Assembly: GCF_003863365.1 (NCBI RefSeq)
Contig: NZ_RQXT01000030.1
Coordinates: forward strand, 22,728 to 86,727
Length of the DNA stretch: 64,000 nt
Reading direction: 5' to 3'
Origin: Mesorhizobium tamadayense
Lineage (GTDB): Bacteria > Pseudomonadota > Alphaproteobacteria > Rhizobiales > Rhizobiaceae
Notes under the pieces: model-generated
Seen by the model: only the letters and a program-made list of their open reading frames with translations
Databases searched by the model: none
What the model was told of the DNA's origin: nothing
In this document: positions 54,031-63,336 of the stretch, piece after piece
Layout: each line of letters begins with the position of its first letter
Numbering within the stretch: position 1 is the stretch's first letter
Position numbers and translations under genes: made by a program

Positions 54031-55088
54031 GAACCCTGCCCTCCCCGCTGCCTCGGTACGTCCGTGACTTTCGGTGCTGCACCGAAAGCTGACATCCACG
54101 GCAGTCGACGGGTTGCCGCCCCATCACTACGCACGATCCTGACGGTCTGTTGCCGCTTGCCGCTGCCAAGACGCAGTTCTGCAGCGCCGAAGAGCCGGTC
54201 GACGATCAGAATGTTCTGGTAGACACGGCTGTTGGCGACCTGGGTTTCGCCGTCCGGACCAATGACAAAGATCGGCGGCAACTCGCCCTGCACGATCCCG
54301 CGCGGAAACTCGACGTAGACGCGCCTGCCGTCGTCATAGACGCCGACGGGCCTCCACGGCGGCGTATCGCCGGTGAGGCCATAGCGGTAGTTGCGCGCAG
54401 CCACGTCCGGGATCATTGGCGTTGCGGGAATAGTCTGCCGCTGGCGGGCTGGCTGGGCTGGATATGCCCATGCCACGGCCGGCATGTAAGGCCTCTCATC
54501 CGCCCGCAACTCGATCATGTAGCTGCGCCGGTCGGTCGTGATGACGAGATTGGTGGTGATGTCCGCGCGCGAGGGTTTCACCAGCACGTGGACACGCCGG
54601 GTAACACCCGATCCGCTCTCGGTGTCGCCGATGATCCAGCGCGCGGTGTCGCCCGCCGCGATCGGGCCTGTGCCAGTCAGGCTCTCGCCGGGCTCGAGCG
54701 CGATGTCTGTTATCCGCCCGGGTGCGGCATAGACCTGGTAAAGCGCCCCTTCGCTCCAGGGATATATCTGGATGGCGTTGTAATAGCCCTCGCGCCGCGG
54801 CTGGACACGAGCGGCCGCGTTGGCGTTCTCAACACGCGCCGTCGGCGTGTTGCCGGCGGCACCGCCACGCGTCGGGGACCAGCTCGGCGGGACATGTAAC
54901 GGCTTCGGCTTCTCATCCGTCGCGACAGCTGGGACCGTTGGCAACGGCGGCACGAAGGCATCGTAGGCGATCTGCGGCGGCTTCTGGAGTGTGGCACAGC
55001 CTGTGAGCATGGACCCCGAAACCAACACCGCGGCGCATGCGTATCGATGAAAAGCAGAAGTGGGCAAAGCACGGAATGCCAGCTTCAT
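54027..55088 (-). CDS. trbG: Conjugal transfer lipoprotein TrbG (VirB9-like)
   Basis: 353 residues from ATG 55088, which overlaps the trbF stop. Lipoprotein signal with lipobox LTGC near residue 28. VirB9-like C-terminus: YRYGLTGDTPPWRPVGVYDD, RVYVEFPRGIVQGELPPIFV, YQNILIVDRLFGAAELRLGS. It lines the outer-membrane pore with TrbI. Confidence 0.92.
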   Translation of the reverse strand: MKLAFRALPTSAFHRYACAAVLVSGSMLTGCATLQKPPQIAYDAFVPPLPTVPAVATDEKPKPLHVPPSWSPTRGGAAGNTPTARVENANAAARVQPRREGYYNAIQIYPWSEGALYQVYAAPGRITDIALEPGESLTGTGPIAAGDTARWIIGDTESGSGVTRRVHVLVKPSRADITTNLVITTDRRSYMIELRADERPYMPAVAWAYPAQPARQRQTIPATPMIPDVAARNYRYGLTGDTPPWRPVGVYDDGRRVYVEFPRGIVQGELPPIFVIGPDGETQVANSRVYQNILIVDRLFGAAELRLGSGKRQQTVRIVRSDGAATRRLPWMSAFGAAPKVTDVPRQRGGQGS

Positions 55089-55774
55089 TGGCTCATCTCC
55101 CGCGACCAATTGATGGCGTTGATGTAGATGCCGAGCGGATTTGCCCGAAGGCGTTCGGCATCGGCTGGTGGCTGGATCACGATTGTCAGGATCGCCGTCC
55201 AGTGCTCGGCGGTGGAGAGCTGGCCGTTTTCGTAGTGACGCTCGGTCCAGGCGACGCGGAAGGATTCGGGAGAGGCGCGGATGACCGAAGAGACTTCGAC
55301 CGCAACCTGCTGCTTGCCGATCTTGGAGAAGGGTTCGTTGGCGCGGGCATAGTCGTTGAGCGCCGCCGCGCCTTGGTCGGTCGTCCATTCATAGGCGCGT
55401 AGCCAGTTCTGGCGCACGATGATCGGATCGGCCGGGATTGATCGGACCTCTTCGACGAAACGGGCGAGATGCCATGCTATTTGCGGATCGGTTGGCTCGT
55501 AGTCGGCGGTCGCCGGTGCGACTGTCTGCACCTGTCCGAGCTTATCGACCTCAACCACCCAGGGTACGACCGAGCCTCGGGCGGACTGCCAGAGAAGGGA
55601 GCCGGCGAGGCCAGCTGACAGGATCAGCGATCCGAAGGCCATATAACGCCAGTTCCTAGCCTGCACACGCGCAGAGCCTATGCGCTCGTCCCAAACCTGC
55701 GCTGCCTTTTGGTAAGGCGTCTCCGGTTGAGGTGTCTTGCCGTAGTGAACGGCAGGTCGTCGGAAGATGTTCAT
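55085..55774 (-). CDS. trbF: Conjugal transfer protein TrbF (VirB8-like)
   Basis: 229 residues. A short cytoplasmic N-terminus (TPYQKAAQVWDERIGSARVQ), one membrane helix and a periplasmic VirB8 domain with WLRAYEWTTDQGAAALNDYA and WTERHYENGQLSTAEHWTAI. It nucleates assembly of the channel. It lies 3 bases after trbL. Confidence 0.93.
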   Translation of the reverse strand: MNIFRRPAVHYGKTPQPETPYQKAAQVWDERIGSARVQARNWRYMAFGSLILSAGLAGSLLWQSARGSVVPWVVEVDKLGQVQTVAPATADYEPTDPQIAWHLARFVEEVRSIPADPIIVRQNWLRAYEWTTDQGAAALNDYARANEPFSKIGKQQVAVEVSSVIRASPESFRVAWTERHYENGQLSTAEHWTAILTIVIQPPADAERLRANPLGIYINAINWSREMSQ

Positions 55775-55777
55775 GGA

Positions 55778-57154
55778 TCACTTGCCTTCAGAGAGGGAAA
55801 TGGAGGTTCCGCTGCCGTGGGCCTCGCCGGAGCGCACGGCGTGGGCAGTGGTCTGGACGCCGTGGGAGAGGCGCTGGGATCGCTGCATGCGTTTGGCCCA
55901 GTCAGGCGGGCCTTGTGCTGCGCCGCTCGCTTGGCCAGCGCGGCCAGGCGATGGATCGTTGGCAGGCTCGGCCGCACCTCCGACCGTCCCCAGGGTCGAA
56001 GATCCTCCGGTGCTCTCGAAGCCGAAATTGACGCCGGAAACGAAGCTCGACTTTATCGATTGTCCGGCGCGCGCGACGGCGCGCTTGAGCGGCGAGGCTG
56101 CGGCGGATGCACCGGTGCCTGCTAAGCCGCTCAGCCCGGAGGCAACCCCGGCAGCGCCAGTCTGGCCAGCGGAGCCGAGGGAATAGGCAGTTGACGCCCC
56201 GCCCGCCAGGAACGCGCCGCTTCGCGCCGCGGAAGCCGCTCCGGAGAAAGCGGCGCCCCCGCCCCGCATTGCAAGGCCGGCAGCGCCGCCGGCGACGAGC
56301 GCCGTGCCGCCAGCGGCGAGGCCCGTGCCAACGGCAGCACCCGCACCAAGCTGCGGTCCGCCGGAGACGAGACCATTGGCAATGCCAGGGCCGAAGATGC
56401 CCAGACCAAGCAGCGACAGTGCCGCCAGCACGATCGCCATGGCTTGATCGATGGTAGGATTCTCGCCACCGAAACCTTGGGTGAACTCGCTGAAGAGCGT
56501 CGAGCCGATGCCGATGACTACGGCAAGAACAAGCACCTTGATACCGGACGAAATGACGTTGCCGAGCACGCGTTCAGCCATGAAGGCCGTCTTGCCGAAG
56601 AGGCCGAACGGAATCAGGACGAAGCCTGCCAGCGTCGACAGCTTGAATTCGATCAGCGTGACGAAGAGCTGCACAGCCAGGATGAAGAAGGCAAGCAGGA
56701 CGAGCGCCCAGGCGAACAGCAGGCAGGCGATCTGGATGAAATTTTCGAAGAAGGACACATAGCCCATCAGCCCCGAGATGGCCTCGAGTAACGGTCGGCC
56801 GGCGTCGAGCCCGGTCTGCGCCACCTTGCCGGGCCGGAGCAGGTCCTGCTCTGAGAAGCCGGTGCCGCTTGCCTTGAGGCCGAGGCCGGAGAAGCTTTCG
56901 AAGACGATCCGGGCAAGACTGTTCCAGTTGGAAATCAGGTAGGCGAATACGCCGACGAACAGCGTCTTTTTGACCAGGCGCGCAAGGATGTCGTCATCGG
57001 CGCCCCAACTCCAGAAGAGGGCCGCAAGCGTCACATCAATGACGATCAGGGTGGTGGCAACGAACGCCACTTCACCGCCGAGCAGGCCGAAGCCGCTGTC
57101 TATGTAACGCGTAAACGTGCCGAGGAATTGGTCGATAATGCCGGTGCTGCCCAT
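55778..57154 (-). CDS. trbL: Conjugal transfer protein TrbL (VirB6-like)
   Basis: 458 residues from ATG 57154; the frame extends 38 codons upstream into trbK territory but without similarity. Multiple membrane segments, e.g. LLFAWALVLLAFFILAVQLF and TLAGFVLIPFGLFGKTAFMA, then a long Gly/Ala-rich tail (residues 290-380) as in TrbL. Polytopic inner-membrane part of the channel. Confidence 0.92.
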   Translation of the reverse strand: MGSTGIIDQFLGTFTRYIDSGFGLLGGEVAFVATTLIVIDVTLAALFWSWGADDDILARLVKKTLFVGVFAYLISNWNSLARIVFESFSGLGLKASGTGFSEQDLLRPGKVAQTGLDAGRPLLEAISGLMGYVSFFENFIQIACLLFAWALVLLAFFILAVQLFVTLIEFKLSTLAGFVLIPFGLFGKTAFMAERVLGNVISSGIKVLVLAVVIGIGSTLFSEFTQGFGGENPTIDQAMAIVLAALSLLGLGIFGPGIANGLVSGGPQLGAGAAVGTGLAAGGTALVAGGAAGLAMRGGGAAFSGAASAARSGAFLAGGASTAYSLGSAGQTGAAGVASGLSGLAGTGASAAASPLKRAVARAGQSIKSSFVSGVNFGFESTGGSSTLGTVGGAAEPANDPSPGRAGQASGAAQGPPDWAKRMQRSQRLSHGVQTTAHAVRSGEAHGSGTSISLSEGK

Positions 57155-57156
57155 GC

Positions 57157-57480
57157 CTATCGCGCCCCCGGCGAGTTCGCATCCGGCGACGGCGGGGTGA
57201 CCGGCTGTGAAGTCGAGCTCACAAATGGCGCTTTGGAACCGAGGAACCGGTCGCGCTGCTCGGTCCACAGGCGCAAACAGCCGCCGTCGCGCAACGCACC
57301 CTCACCGAGCACCTGGCAACGGCGAAGACCCTCGCGGAGCGGGCTCTGCGACGTCGCTGGCGCCTCGAGCACTGCTGCGCCCGGCTTGTCCTCCTTCCGG
57401 GTCATCTCGACAATTGTCGCGGTGACTGCGACGGCGATGAAGATCACGGCGATGATGCGAGCAAGCGTCTTGCCATCCAC
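57157..57480 (-). CDS. Putative entry-exclusion protein, TrbK-alternative type
   Basis: 107 residues: a basic start, one membrane helix (IIAVIFIAVAVTATIVEM) and a Cys-containing tail LREGLRRCQVLGEGALRDGG CLRLW. Position between trbJ and trbL and the C...GC pattern fit the TrbK-alt family, thought to exclude redundant transfer. It is 2 bases before trbL. Confidence 0.8.
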   Translation of the reverse strand: MDGKTLARIIAVIFIAVAVTATIVEMTRKEDKPGAAVLEAPATSQSPLREGLRRCQVLGEGALRDGGCLRLWTEQRDRFLGSKAPFVSSTSQPVTPPSPDANSPGAR

Positions 57481-57491
57481 TGTCGTGATCC

Positions 57492-58250
57492 TCAGCGGTT
57501 GAACATTGAGGCATTGCCTGCCTGGTAACCGGAGCCGGGGGCGAGGAAGCGGCGGCGCTGCTCGCGGCCCTGTTCAGCAGCAGCCGCACGTTCGGCTTCT
57601 GTCAGCGCCTGGGCACGACCGTTGGCGGCGACGACGGCGGTGAGCTCGGTGAGCTGCTGGGCCTGGAGTGCCAGAAGCTGGTTGCCGGCTTGCGTTGCCT
57701 GCAGCGCGCCGGTCGCGGATTGGCTGGCGCCGACCAGCGCTGACATTTGGGAGCGATTGGTCTCGATATTGCCGACGACGCCGGCTTGGACGCGCATGGC
57801 GTCCTGAAGGCCGCCAACCGTGTTTTGCCAGCGCGAGCGGGCATCCGCGACAAGCTGCTGGTCGGAAGCGGAGAGCGAGATGGCGCCGTATCGCTGCTGA
57901 AAGATCTTGTCGACCTGCTGGACGTCAAAGGCGATGTTCTGCGCTTCACCGAGGAGCTGCTGCGTTCGCTGTACCGATTGCTGCAATTGCTGGAGGGAAG
58001 AAAACGGCAAGCTCGCGAGGTTGCGAGCCTGGTTGATCAGCATCTGCGCTTCGTTCTGGAGCGAGGTGATCTGGTTGGTGATCTGCTGAAGCGACCGTGC
58101 CGCGGTCAATACATTCTGCGCGTAGTTCGACGGATCAAAGACGATGAACGCATGCGCCGGTGCAACCACTATAGGCGACACCAAGAGCGGCGGAGCGAGC
58201 ATTGCCGTGGCCAGGGCGAAGGCGTGCGAGCGGATGCGAAAGGCATTCAT
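57492..58250 (-). CDS. trbJ: Conjugal transfer protein TrbJ (VirB5-like)
   Basis: 252 residues with a signal peptide ending APAHA. The mature part is a coiled-coil rich in Gln: VFDPSNYAQNVLTAARSLQQ, INQARNLASLPFSSLQQLQQ, YGAISLSASDQQLVADARSR. A minor pilus component. It overlaps trbE by 4 bases. Confidence 0.92.
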   Translation of the reverse strand: MNAFRIRSHAFALATAMLAPPLLVSPIVVAPAHAFIVFDPSNYAQNVLTAARSLQQITNQITSLQNEAQMLINQARNLASLPFSSLQQLQQSVQRTQQLLGEAQNIAFDVQQVDKIFQQRYGAISLSASDQQLVADARSRWQNTVGGLQDAMRVQAGVVGNIETNRSQMSALVGASQSATGALQATQAGNQLLALQAQQLTELTAVVAANGRAQALTEAERAAAAEQGREQRRRFLAPGSGYQAGNASMFNR

Positions 58251-60703
58251 GATTGAGTCTCCTTTTCTGCCTGGGGGATGAGGGTGGGGACGTCGGGGAT
58301 GAGGTCGGCCGCCCAGCCGGCGTTTCGCGCACGCAGCCAGGCGGCGAGGAAACCGTCGCGGCCATGCTCGGCAGCGATGCTGGCAATGAGAGCCTGATCG
58401 GTCTTGGAGGATGCTGCGCAGAGCGCGAGACCGATCTCCGACAGGCCGAGTTCAAAGAGACGATTGCCGCGCCGCGACTGGCAGTAATAATCGCGCTTTG
58501 GGGTCGCCCGCGCCAGGATTTCCACCTGGCGGTCATTGAGGCCGAAGCGACGATAGATCGCCGTGATCTGCGGCTCGATCGCACGCTCGTTCGGCAAGAG
58601 CAGCCGGGTCGGGCAGCTTTCGATGATCGCTGGCGCGATCTTCGAGTTGTCGATGTCGGAGAGCGACTGCGTGGCGAATATGACACTGGCGTTTTTCTTG
58701 CGCAGCGTCTTCAGCCATTCGCGGAGCTGGGCCTCAAAGCCCTCGTCGTCGAGGGCAAGCCAGCCCTCGTCGATGATCAGCAATGTCGGCCGCCCGTCGA
58801 GCCGGTCACCGATGCGATGGAACAGGTAGGACAGAACGGCTGGTGCTGCTCCGGTGCCAACGAGGCCCTCGATCTCGAATGCCTGCACGGATGCCGCGCC
58901 AATGTGCTCGGCTTCTGCGTCAAGCAATCGGCCGTATGGACCACCGATGCAATAAGATCCCAGAGCCTGCTTCAGATCGTTCGATTGCAGCAGCACGCTC
59001 AGTCCCGTAACGGTGCGCTCCTCGACCGGTGCCGAGGCGAGCGATGTCAGCGCGGTCCAGATGTGCTCCTTGACATCCGGAGTGATCGGGATGCCTTCGC
59101 GCGCAAGGATTGCCACGATCCAGTCGGCCGCCCAGGCGCGCTCGTAGGTGTCGTGGACGCGTGCGAGAGGCTGCAGCGAGACGCAAGCCTCGCTGCCTTC
59201 GGTGAGCCCGCCCCCGAGATCGTGCCAGTCACCGCCCATGGCGAGTGCTGCGGCGCGGATCGAGCCGCCGAAGTCGAAGGCGAAAACCTGCGCGCGAGTG
59301 TAGCGGCGAAACTGCAGGGCCATCAGCGCGAGCAGCACGGACTTGCCCGCGCCGGTAGGGCCGACAACGAGAGTGTGGCCGACGTCGCCCACATGCAAAG
59401 ACAACCGGAACGGGGTCGAGCCTTCGGTCTTGCCGTAGAGCAAGGGAGGGCTACCCAAATGCTCGTCCCGTTCCGGCCCCGCCCACACGGCAGAGAGGGG
59501 GATCATGTGGGCGAGATTGAGCGTCGAGATGGGCGGCTGGCGGACATTGGCGTAGGCATGGCCTGGCAACGACCCCAGCCAGGCGTCGACGGCATTGACG
59601 GTTTCGACTATTGCGGTGAAGTCGCGCCCCTGGACGACTTTCTCGACCAGGCGCAGTTTCTCGTCCGCAAGACGCGGGTCGGCATCCCAAACCGCGACCG
59701 TCGCGGTGACATAGGCCATGCCCGACACGTCAGCGCCGAGTTCCTGCAGGGCCAGGTCTGCGTCGGCGGCCTTGTTGGCGGCGTCCGTGTCCACAAGCAC
59801 GGACGCCTCGTTCGTCATAACCTCCTTCAGGATCGCGGCGATGCTCTTGCGTTTGGCAAACCATTGCCGCCGGATTTTGGTCAGCAGCTTCGCAGCGTCG
59901 GTCTTGTCGAGCAGGATTGCGCGCGTCGCCCACCGATAGGGAAAGGCGAGCCGGTTGAGGTCGTCGAGCAGACCTGGCGTGGTCGCGGTCGGGAACCCGA
60001 CGATGGTGAGCACGCGTAGATGCTGATCGCCAAGGCACGGCTCGAGCCCACCGGTCAGCGGCTGGTCTGCCAGCAGCGCATCGAGATAGATCGGCGTCTC
60101 CGGAACGCGCACCCTATGGCGCTTCGTGGAAACAGTCGAATGCAGGTAGGTCAGCGTCCCGCTGTCATCGAGCCACTGGCATTCCGGCATGAAGCCGTCG
60201 AGCAGGGAGAGCACGCGCTGCGTGCGGTCGACAAAGGCGCGCAGGGCTTCCTGGGGATCTACGTCCGAATCCTCGCGGCCCTCGTAAAGCCACCTGTGCG
60301 CGCGAGCGACATCCTCGGCCGGCGGCAGATAGACGAACGTGAGGAAGTAAGTCGACACGAAGTGGATTCCCTCCTCCTCGAAGTCGGCTTTGCGCTCGGC
60401 ATCCACCAAGCCTGAAGCTGGGTCGGGAAACTGGCTCTCAGGATAGGACGCCGCCTCGTGCCGCTGCGCCTCGACGAAGATGCTCCATCCCGAGCCGAGG
60501 CGCCGGAAGGCGTTGTTGATACGTGAAGCTACCGCGACCAGTTCTGCCGCGACGGCTGACTCGAGGTCTGGTCCGCGAAACTTCGCGGTGCGCTGAAAAC
60601 TCGCATCCTTGTTGAGCACCACGCCGGGCGCGACGATCGCAACCCAGGGCAGATAGTCGGCGAGGTGGCTGGCAGTGCGGCGGAACTCGGCAAGGTTCAT
60701 CAT
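58247..60703 (-). CDS. trbE: Conjugal transfer ATPase TrbE (VirB4-like)
   Basis: 818 residues from ATG 60703 (the next codon is also ATG). The frame extends into trbD but loses similarity. Walker A GPTGAGKSVLLALM near 450, Walker B TLLIIDEGWLALDDEGFEAQ near 640, and CagE/VirB4 N-domain motifs such as FVSTYFLTFVYLPP. It energises pilus assembly and substrate transfer. Confidence 0.93.
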   Translation of the reverse strand: MMNLAEFRRTASHLADYLPWVAIVAPGVVLNKDASFQRTAKFRGPDLESAVAAELVAVASRINNAFRRLGSGWSIFVEAQRHEAASYPESQFPDPASGLVDAERKADFEEEGIHFVSTYFLTFVYLPPAEDVARAHRWLYEGREDSDVDPQEALRAFVDRTQRVLSLLDGFMPECQWLDDSGTLTYLHSTVSTKRHRVRVPETPIYLDALLADQPLTGGLEPCLGDQHLRVLTIVGFPTATTPGLLDDLNRLAFPYRWATRAILLDKTDAAKLLTKIRRQWFAKRKSIAAILKEVMTNEASVLVDTDAANKAADADLALQELGADVSGMAYVTATVAVWDADPRLADEKLRLVEKVVQGRDFTAIVETVNAVDAWLGSLPGHAYANVRQPPISTLNLAHMIPLSAVWAGPERDEHLGSPPLLYGKTEGSTPFRLSLHVGDVGHTLVVGPTGAGKSVLLALMALQFRRYTRAQVFAFDFGGSIRAAALAMGGDWHDLGGGLTEGSEACVSLQPLARVHDTYERAWAADWIVAILAREGIPITPDVKEHIWTALTSLASAPVEERTVTGLSVLLQSNDLKQALGSYCIGGPYGRLLDAEAEHIGAASVQAFEIEGLVGTGAAPAVLSYLFHRIGDRLDGRPTLLIIDEGWLALDDEGFEAQLREWLKTLRKKNASVIFATQSLSDIDNSKIAPAIIESCPTRLLLPNERAIEPQITAIYRRFGLNDRQVEILARATPKRDYYCQSRRGNRLFELGLSEIGLALCAASSKTDQALIASIAAEHGRDGFLAAWLRARNAGWAADLIPDVPTLIPQAEKETQS

Positions 60704-60714
60704 GGCCGCATCCT

Positions 60715-60990
60715 TCAAACCGACAGATGACCGGGGATGCGCAGATGCCGGCGGCCGACTTCCACGAACAGGGGATCGCGTTTGGCTGCCCACACCGCCG
60801 TGAAATGGCCGAGCGCCCACAGGAGAAGACCGACCAGCCACAGGCGCAGCCCGAGGCCGACCGCGCCGGCGAGCGTGCCGTTCATGATCGCGATGGAGCG
60901 AGGTGCGCCTGCGAGCAGGATATGCTCGGTCAATGCTCTGTGGACGGGAACTGTGAACCCCGGCACCGCATCGAGCTGCTCGAGAGACAT
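60715..60990 (-). CDS. trbD: Conjugal transfer protein TrbD (VirB3-like)
   Basis: 91 residues: GFTVPVHRALTEHILLAGAP, two membrane helices (GTLAGAVGLGLRLWLVGLLL) and AAKRDPLFVEVGRRHLRIPG. Its start shares one base with the trbC stop. VirB3-like inner-membrane protein that works with TrbE. Confidence 0.93.
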   Translation of the reverse strand: MSLEQLDAVPGFTVPVHRALTEHILLAGAPRSIAIMNGTLAGAVGLGLRLWLVGLLLWALGHFTAVWAAKRDPLFVEVGRRHLRIPGHLSV

Positions 60991-61316
60991 CAGATGAGCG
61001 CTCCGCCGCCGAATGAGAAGAACGACAGGAAAAAGCTCGACGCCGCGAAGGCGATCGACAGGCCGAAGACGATCTGGATCAGCCGCCGGAAGCCTCCAGA
61101 GGTATCACCGAAGGCAAGTGTCAGACCGGTCACGATGATGATGATGACGGCAATGATCTTGGAGACCGGGCCTTCGATCGACTGAAGGATCTTCTCCAGC
61201 GGCTGCTCCCAAGGCATCGACGAGCCGGCCGCGAAGGCCGCAGGAGCAACCGTGAGACCGAGAATTAGCGTCGAGGCTGCGATATGGCGGTGGGCTCGCG
61301 AGAAAGCGCTGATCAT
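60990..61316 (-). CDS. trbC: Conjugative pilin TrbC (VirB2-like)
   Basis: 108 residues with a long signal peptide ending AAFAAGSSMPWEQPLEKILQ and two membrane helices (IIAVIIIIVTGLTLAFGDTS and LSIAFAASSFFLSFFSFGGG). This is the pilin precursor pattern; in related systems the mature protein is circularised. It is 3 bases after trbB. Confidence 0.93.
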   Translation of the reverse strand: MISAFSRAHRHIAASTLILGLTVAPAAFAAGSSMPWEQPLEKILQSIEGPVSKIIAVIIIIVTGLTLAFGDTSGGFRRLIQIVFGLSIAFAASSFFLSFFSFGGGALI

Positions 61317-61319
61317 GAA

Positions 61320-62294
61320 TTATCTCCATTGTTGTTGGGTAGCTTGGGAGGTGCGATAATCGCCGTCGGGACCAAGCCCTTCGACGCGGGTGAGTTCGGT
61401 GAGCCGGCGCGCTGAACCGCGTCCGGAAAGAACAGCGACGAGATCGATGGTTTCCGCAATCAGCGCACGCGGAACGGTGATAACGGCTTCCTGGATGAGT
61501 TGCTCGAGACGGCGCATGGCGCCAATCCCGGAGCCAGCATGGATGGTGCCGATGCCGCCTGGGTGTCCGGTGCCCCATGCCTTGAGAAGGTCGAGTGCTT
61601 CGGGGCCGCGCACCTCGCCGATGGGGATACGGTCGGGTCGCAGGCGCAATGAGGATCGGACCAGGTCTGCAAGCGTTGCGACGCCGTCCTTGGTTCGCAT
61701 GGCGACAAGGTTAGGGGTGGCGCATTGCAATTCGCGTGTGTCCTCGATGATGACGACACGGTCGGCGCTCCTCGCCACCTCGGCGAGCAGGGCATTGGTC
61801 AGCGTTGTCTTGCCGGTGGATGTGCCGCCGGCGACGAGGATGTTCGCGCGGGCGGTGATGGCGGCACGCAGCGTCGCCGCCTGATTGAAGGTCATTATGC
61901 CTGCCGTGACGTAGTCGTCGAGCGTGAAGACGGCGACGGCGGGTTTGCGGATCGCAAAGGCGGGTGCTGCAACGACGGGGGGTAGAAGCCCCTCGAAGCG
62001 TTCACCGGTCTCGGGCAGCTCTGCCGAGATCCGGGGAGAGCGCGAATGCACCTCCGCGCCTACATGATGGGCGACCAGACGGATGATGCGCTCGCCATCG
62101 GTGGCCAACAGCACCTCCCCCGTCTTGGCCAGGCCTTCGGAGAGCCGATCAACCCAGATTTGGCCATCCGGGTTCAGCATCACTTCGACGATAGCGGGAT
62201 CGTCCAGGAAGCGGGTGATAGCGGGACCGAGCGCTGTGCGCAGCATGCGAGAACTGCGCGCGCGTCCTTCTTTGTTGTTATGCGAAGCTGCCAT
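61320..62294 (-). CDS. trbB: Conjugal transfer ATPase TrbB (VirB11-like)
   Basis: 324 residues. Walker A GGTSTGKTT at 156-164, Asp box VVIIEDTRELQC, Walker B region RIPIGEVRGPEALDLLKAWG and His box GTGHPGGIGTIHAGS. First gene of the trb operon in the window. The frame is open upstream of ATG 62294 but without similarity; the usual CopG-like and traG genes are not found before it. Confidence 0.93.
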   Translation of the reverse strand: MAASHNNKEGRARSSRMLRTALGPAITRFLDDPAIVEVMLNPDGQIWVDRLSEGLAKTGEVLLATDGERIIRLVAHHVGAEVHSRSPRISAELPETGERFEGLLPPVVAAPAFAIRKPAVAVFTLDDYVTAGIMTFNQAATLRAAITARANILVAGGTSTGKTTLTNALLAEVARSADRVVIIEDTRELQCATPNLVAMRTKDGVATLADLVRSSLRLRPDRIPIGEVRGPEALDLLKAWGTGHPGGIGTIHAGSGIGAMRRLEQLIQEAVITVPRALIAETIDLVAVLSGRGSARRLTELTRVEGLGPDGDYRTSQATQQQWR

Positions 62295-62537
62295 CTGGTC
62301 CCCGTTTCGGTCGGAAACAAAATCAGGCGTTTCCTGGTCGGGGATGATTAAAAGGACCGGATTTGGGACCGCTTCAACCAGTATCTCGGGGCGTAGTAGC
62401 GTGGCGTATAAATACAGGAGAAAGGCGGTCCCGGTGTCGCCTCGCTTCGGCTGATGACGGCACCGCTGCGCTTACGGCGCTTCCTTTCCATCGGATTGGG
62501 GAATTAGTGGTGCGTATTGAGGTTCGTTAACGGTCCC
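62295..62537. other. Leader region of the trb operon
   Basis: About 240 bases before trbB without a recognised gene. It probably holds the trb promoter and 5' leader. In many related elements a CopG-like gene and traG occupy this place; neither is visible. Confidence 0.4.
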
Positions 62538-62608
62538 ATACGCGATTGCGTATATCCATGATTTATACGGATTCGCGTATATTCGTCATTTATACGCGAT
62601 CGCGTATA
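62538..62608. repeat. Three dyad-symmetric repeats, about 27-bp period
   Basis: ATACGCGATTGCGTAT (62538-62553), TATACGGATTCGCGTATA (62564-62581) and TATACGCGATCGCGTATA (62591-62608, perfect 18-bp palindrome). Centres are about 27 bases apart. They lie 244-314 bases upstream of trbB. The layout suits cooperative binding by a dimeric regulator or a partition/iteron-like protein. Confidence 0.75.
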
Positions 62609-62759
62609 GCCTTCGCGCTGATGTACGCCGAAGGCCAGCGGCTTCGCATGAAGCTCGACAAGATCACGCGGCTGTAGGGCAAAAGCCGCCGGCCCGTTTT
62701 GAAGACCTGGCTTTCCAAACAGCAAAGATGATGGTGCCGTTGGATTAGCTCCCGATGCC

Positions 62760-62906
62760 TTACATCTGCCCGTCAAGCCAGTCGCGCAAATCGCGCTCCT
62801 GCTCGCTCTCGGCAAGCGGCGGCGAGGGGCGCCTCAAGAGGTGCCAGATCGCCGCCAGCACACCGGCGGCCCAAATGCCCGCGAAAACATGCCCGACGAG
62901 ATTCAT
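62760..62906 (-). CDS. Small single-pass membrane protein
   Basis: 48 residues from ATG 62906 with a good TAGGAGG ribosome site. One membrane helix (VGHVFAGIWAAGVLAAIWHL) is followed by a basic stretch and an acidic tail (ESEQERDLRDWLDGQM). No family recognised. Confidence 0.5.
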   Translation of the reverse strand: MNLVGHVFAGIWAAGVLAAIWHLLRRPSPPLAESEQERDLRDWLDGQM

Positions 62907-63123
62907 CCGGCTGCCTCCTATAGCAGGACGCATATTAGTCATACCAAATTTAGGAAGCCATCACATAACGGCCAGGTCTCATACGCGAAAGACATTCCTG
63001 AAGCGGGAGCAATGTGATGCACTACATGGCGGGCCGGCCCGTCCGCGTACGGCTGGCGGGGGCCAGCCGCAGTTTACGTTGGGGTTAGCGGCGTTGCCTC
63101 GCAACGCCGAAGGGCTGGGTAAA

Positions 63124-63336
63124 ATGTCACTAGCGTTCACCGATGGCGGGTGCCAAGGCTGCGGCGGCACCGGCACGATGTTCGAATGCCCGAGGTGGCG
63201 AAGCTCTAACGGCCATTGCTGCCCGGCGGGGACGCATCAGCACAGATGCCCTGGGGTGAGCGTCCGCTGTATGGAGTGCGACGGGACGGGCGAGGCCACG
63301 CTGCGGCGCGCCGAGGGACACGCGGCGCTCAGCTAG
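63124..63336 (+). CDS. Possible small Cys-rich protein
   Basis: 70 residues from ATG 63124, with CQGCGGTG and CMECDGTGE like the CxxCxGxG units of DnaJ-type zinc fingers, and other Cys pairs between. Upstream bases give no clear ribosome site (GGGTAAA). The opposite strand is also open, so this is tentative. Nothing supported is seen in 62907-63123. Confidence 0.35.
   Translation: MSLAFTDGGCQGCGGTGTMFECPRWRSSNGHCCPAGTHQHRCPGVSVRCMECDGTGEATLRRAEGHAALS

Noticed and set aside
58253..60019. Plus-strand frame of 588 codons opposite trbE
   Set aside because: Antisense shadow of a well-supported VirB4-type ATPase.
62504..62815. Minus-strand frame with YTRSRIN-type repeats
   Set aside because: The peptide repeats are simply the translation of the three DNA palindromes.
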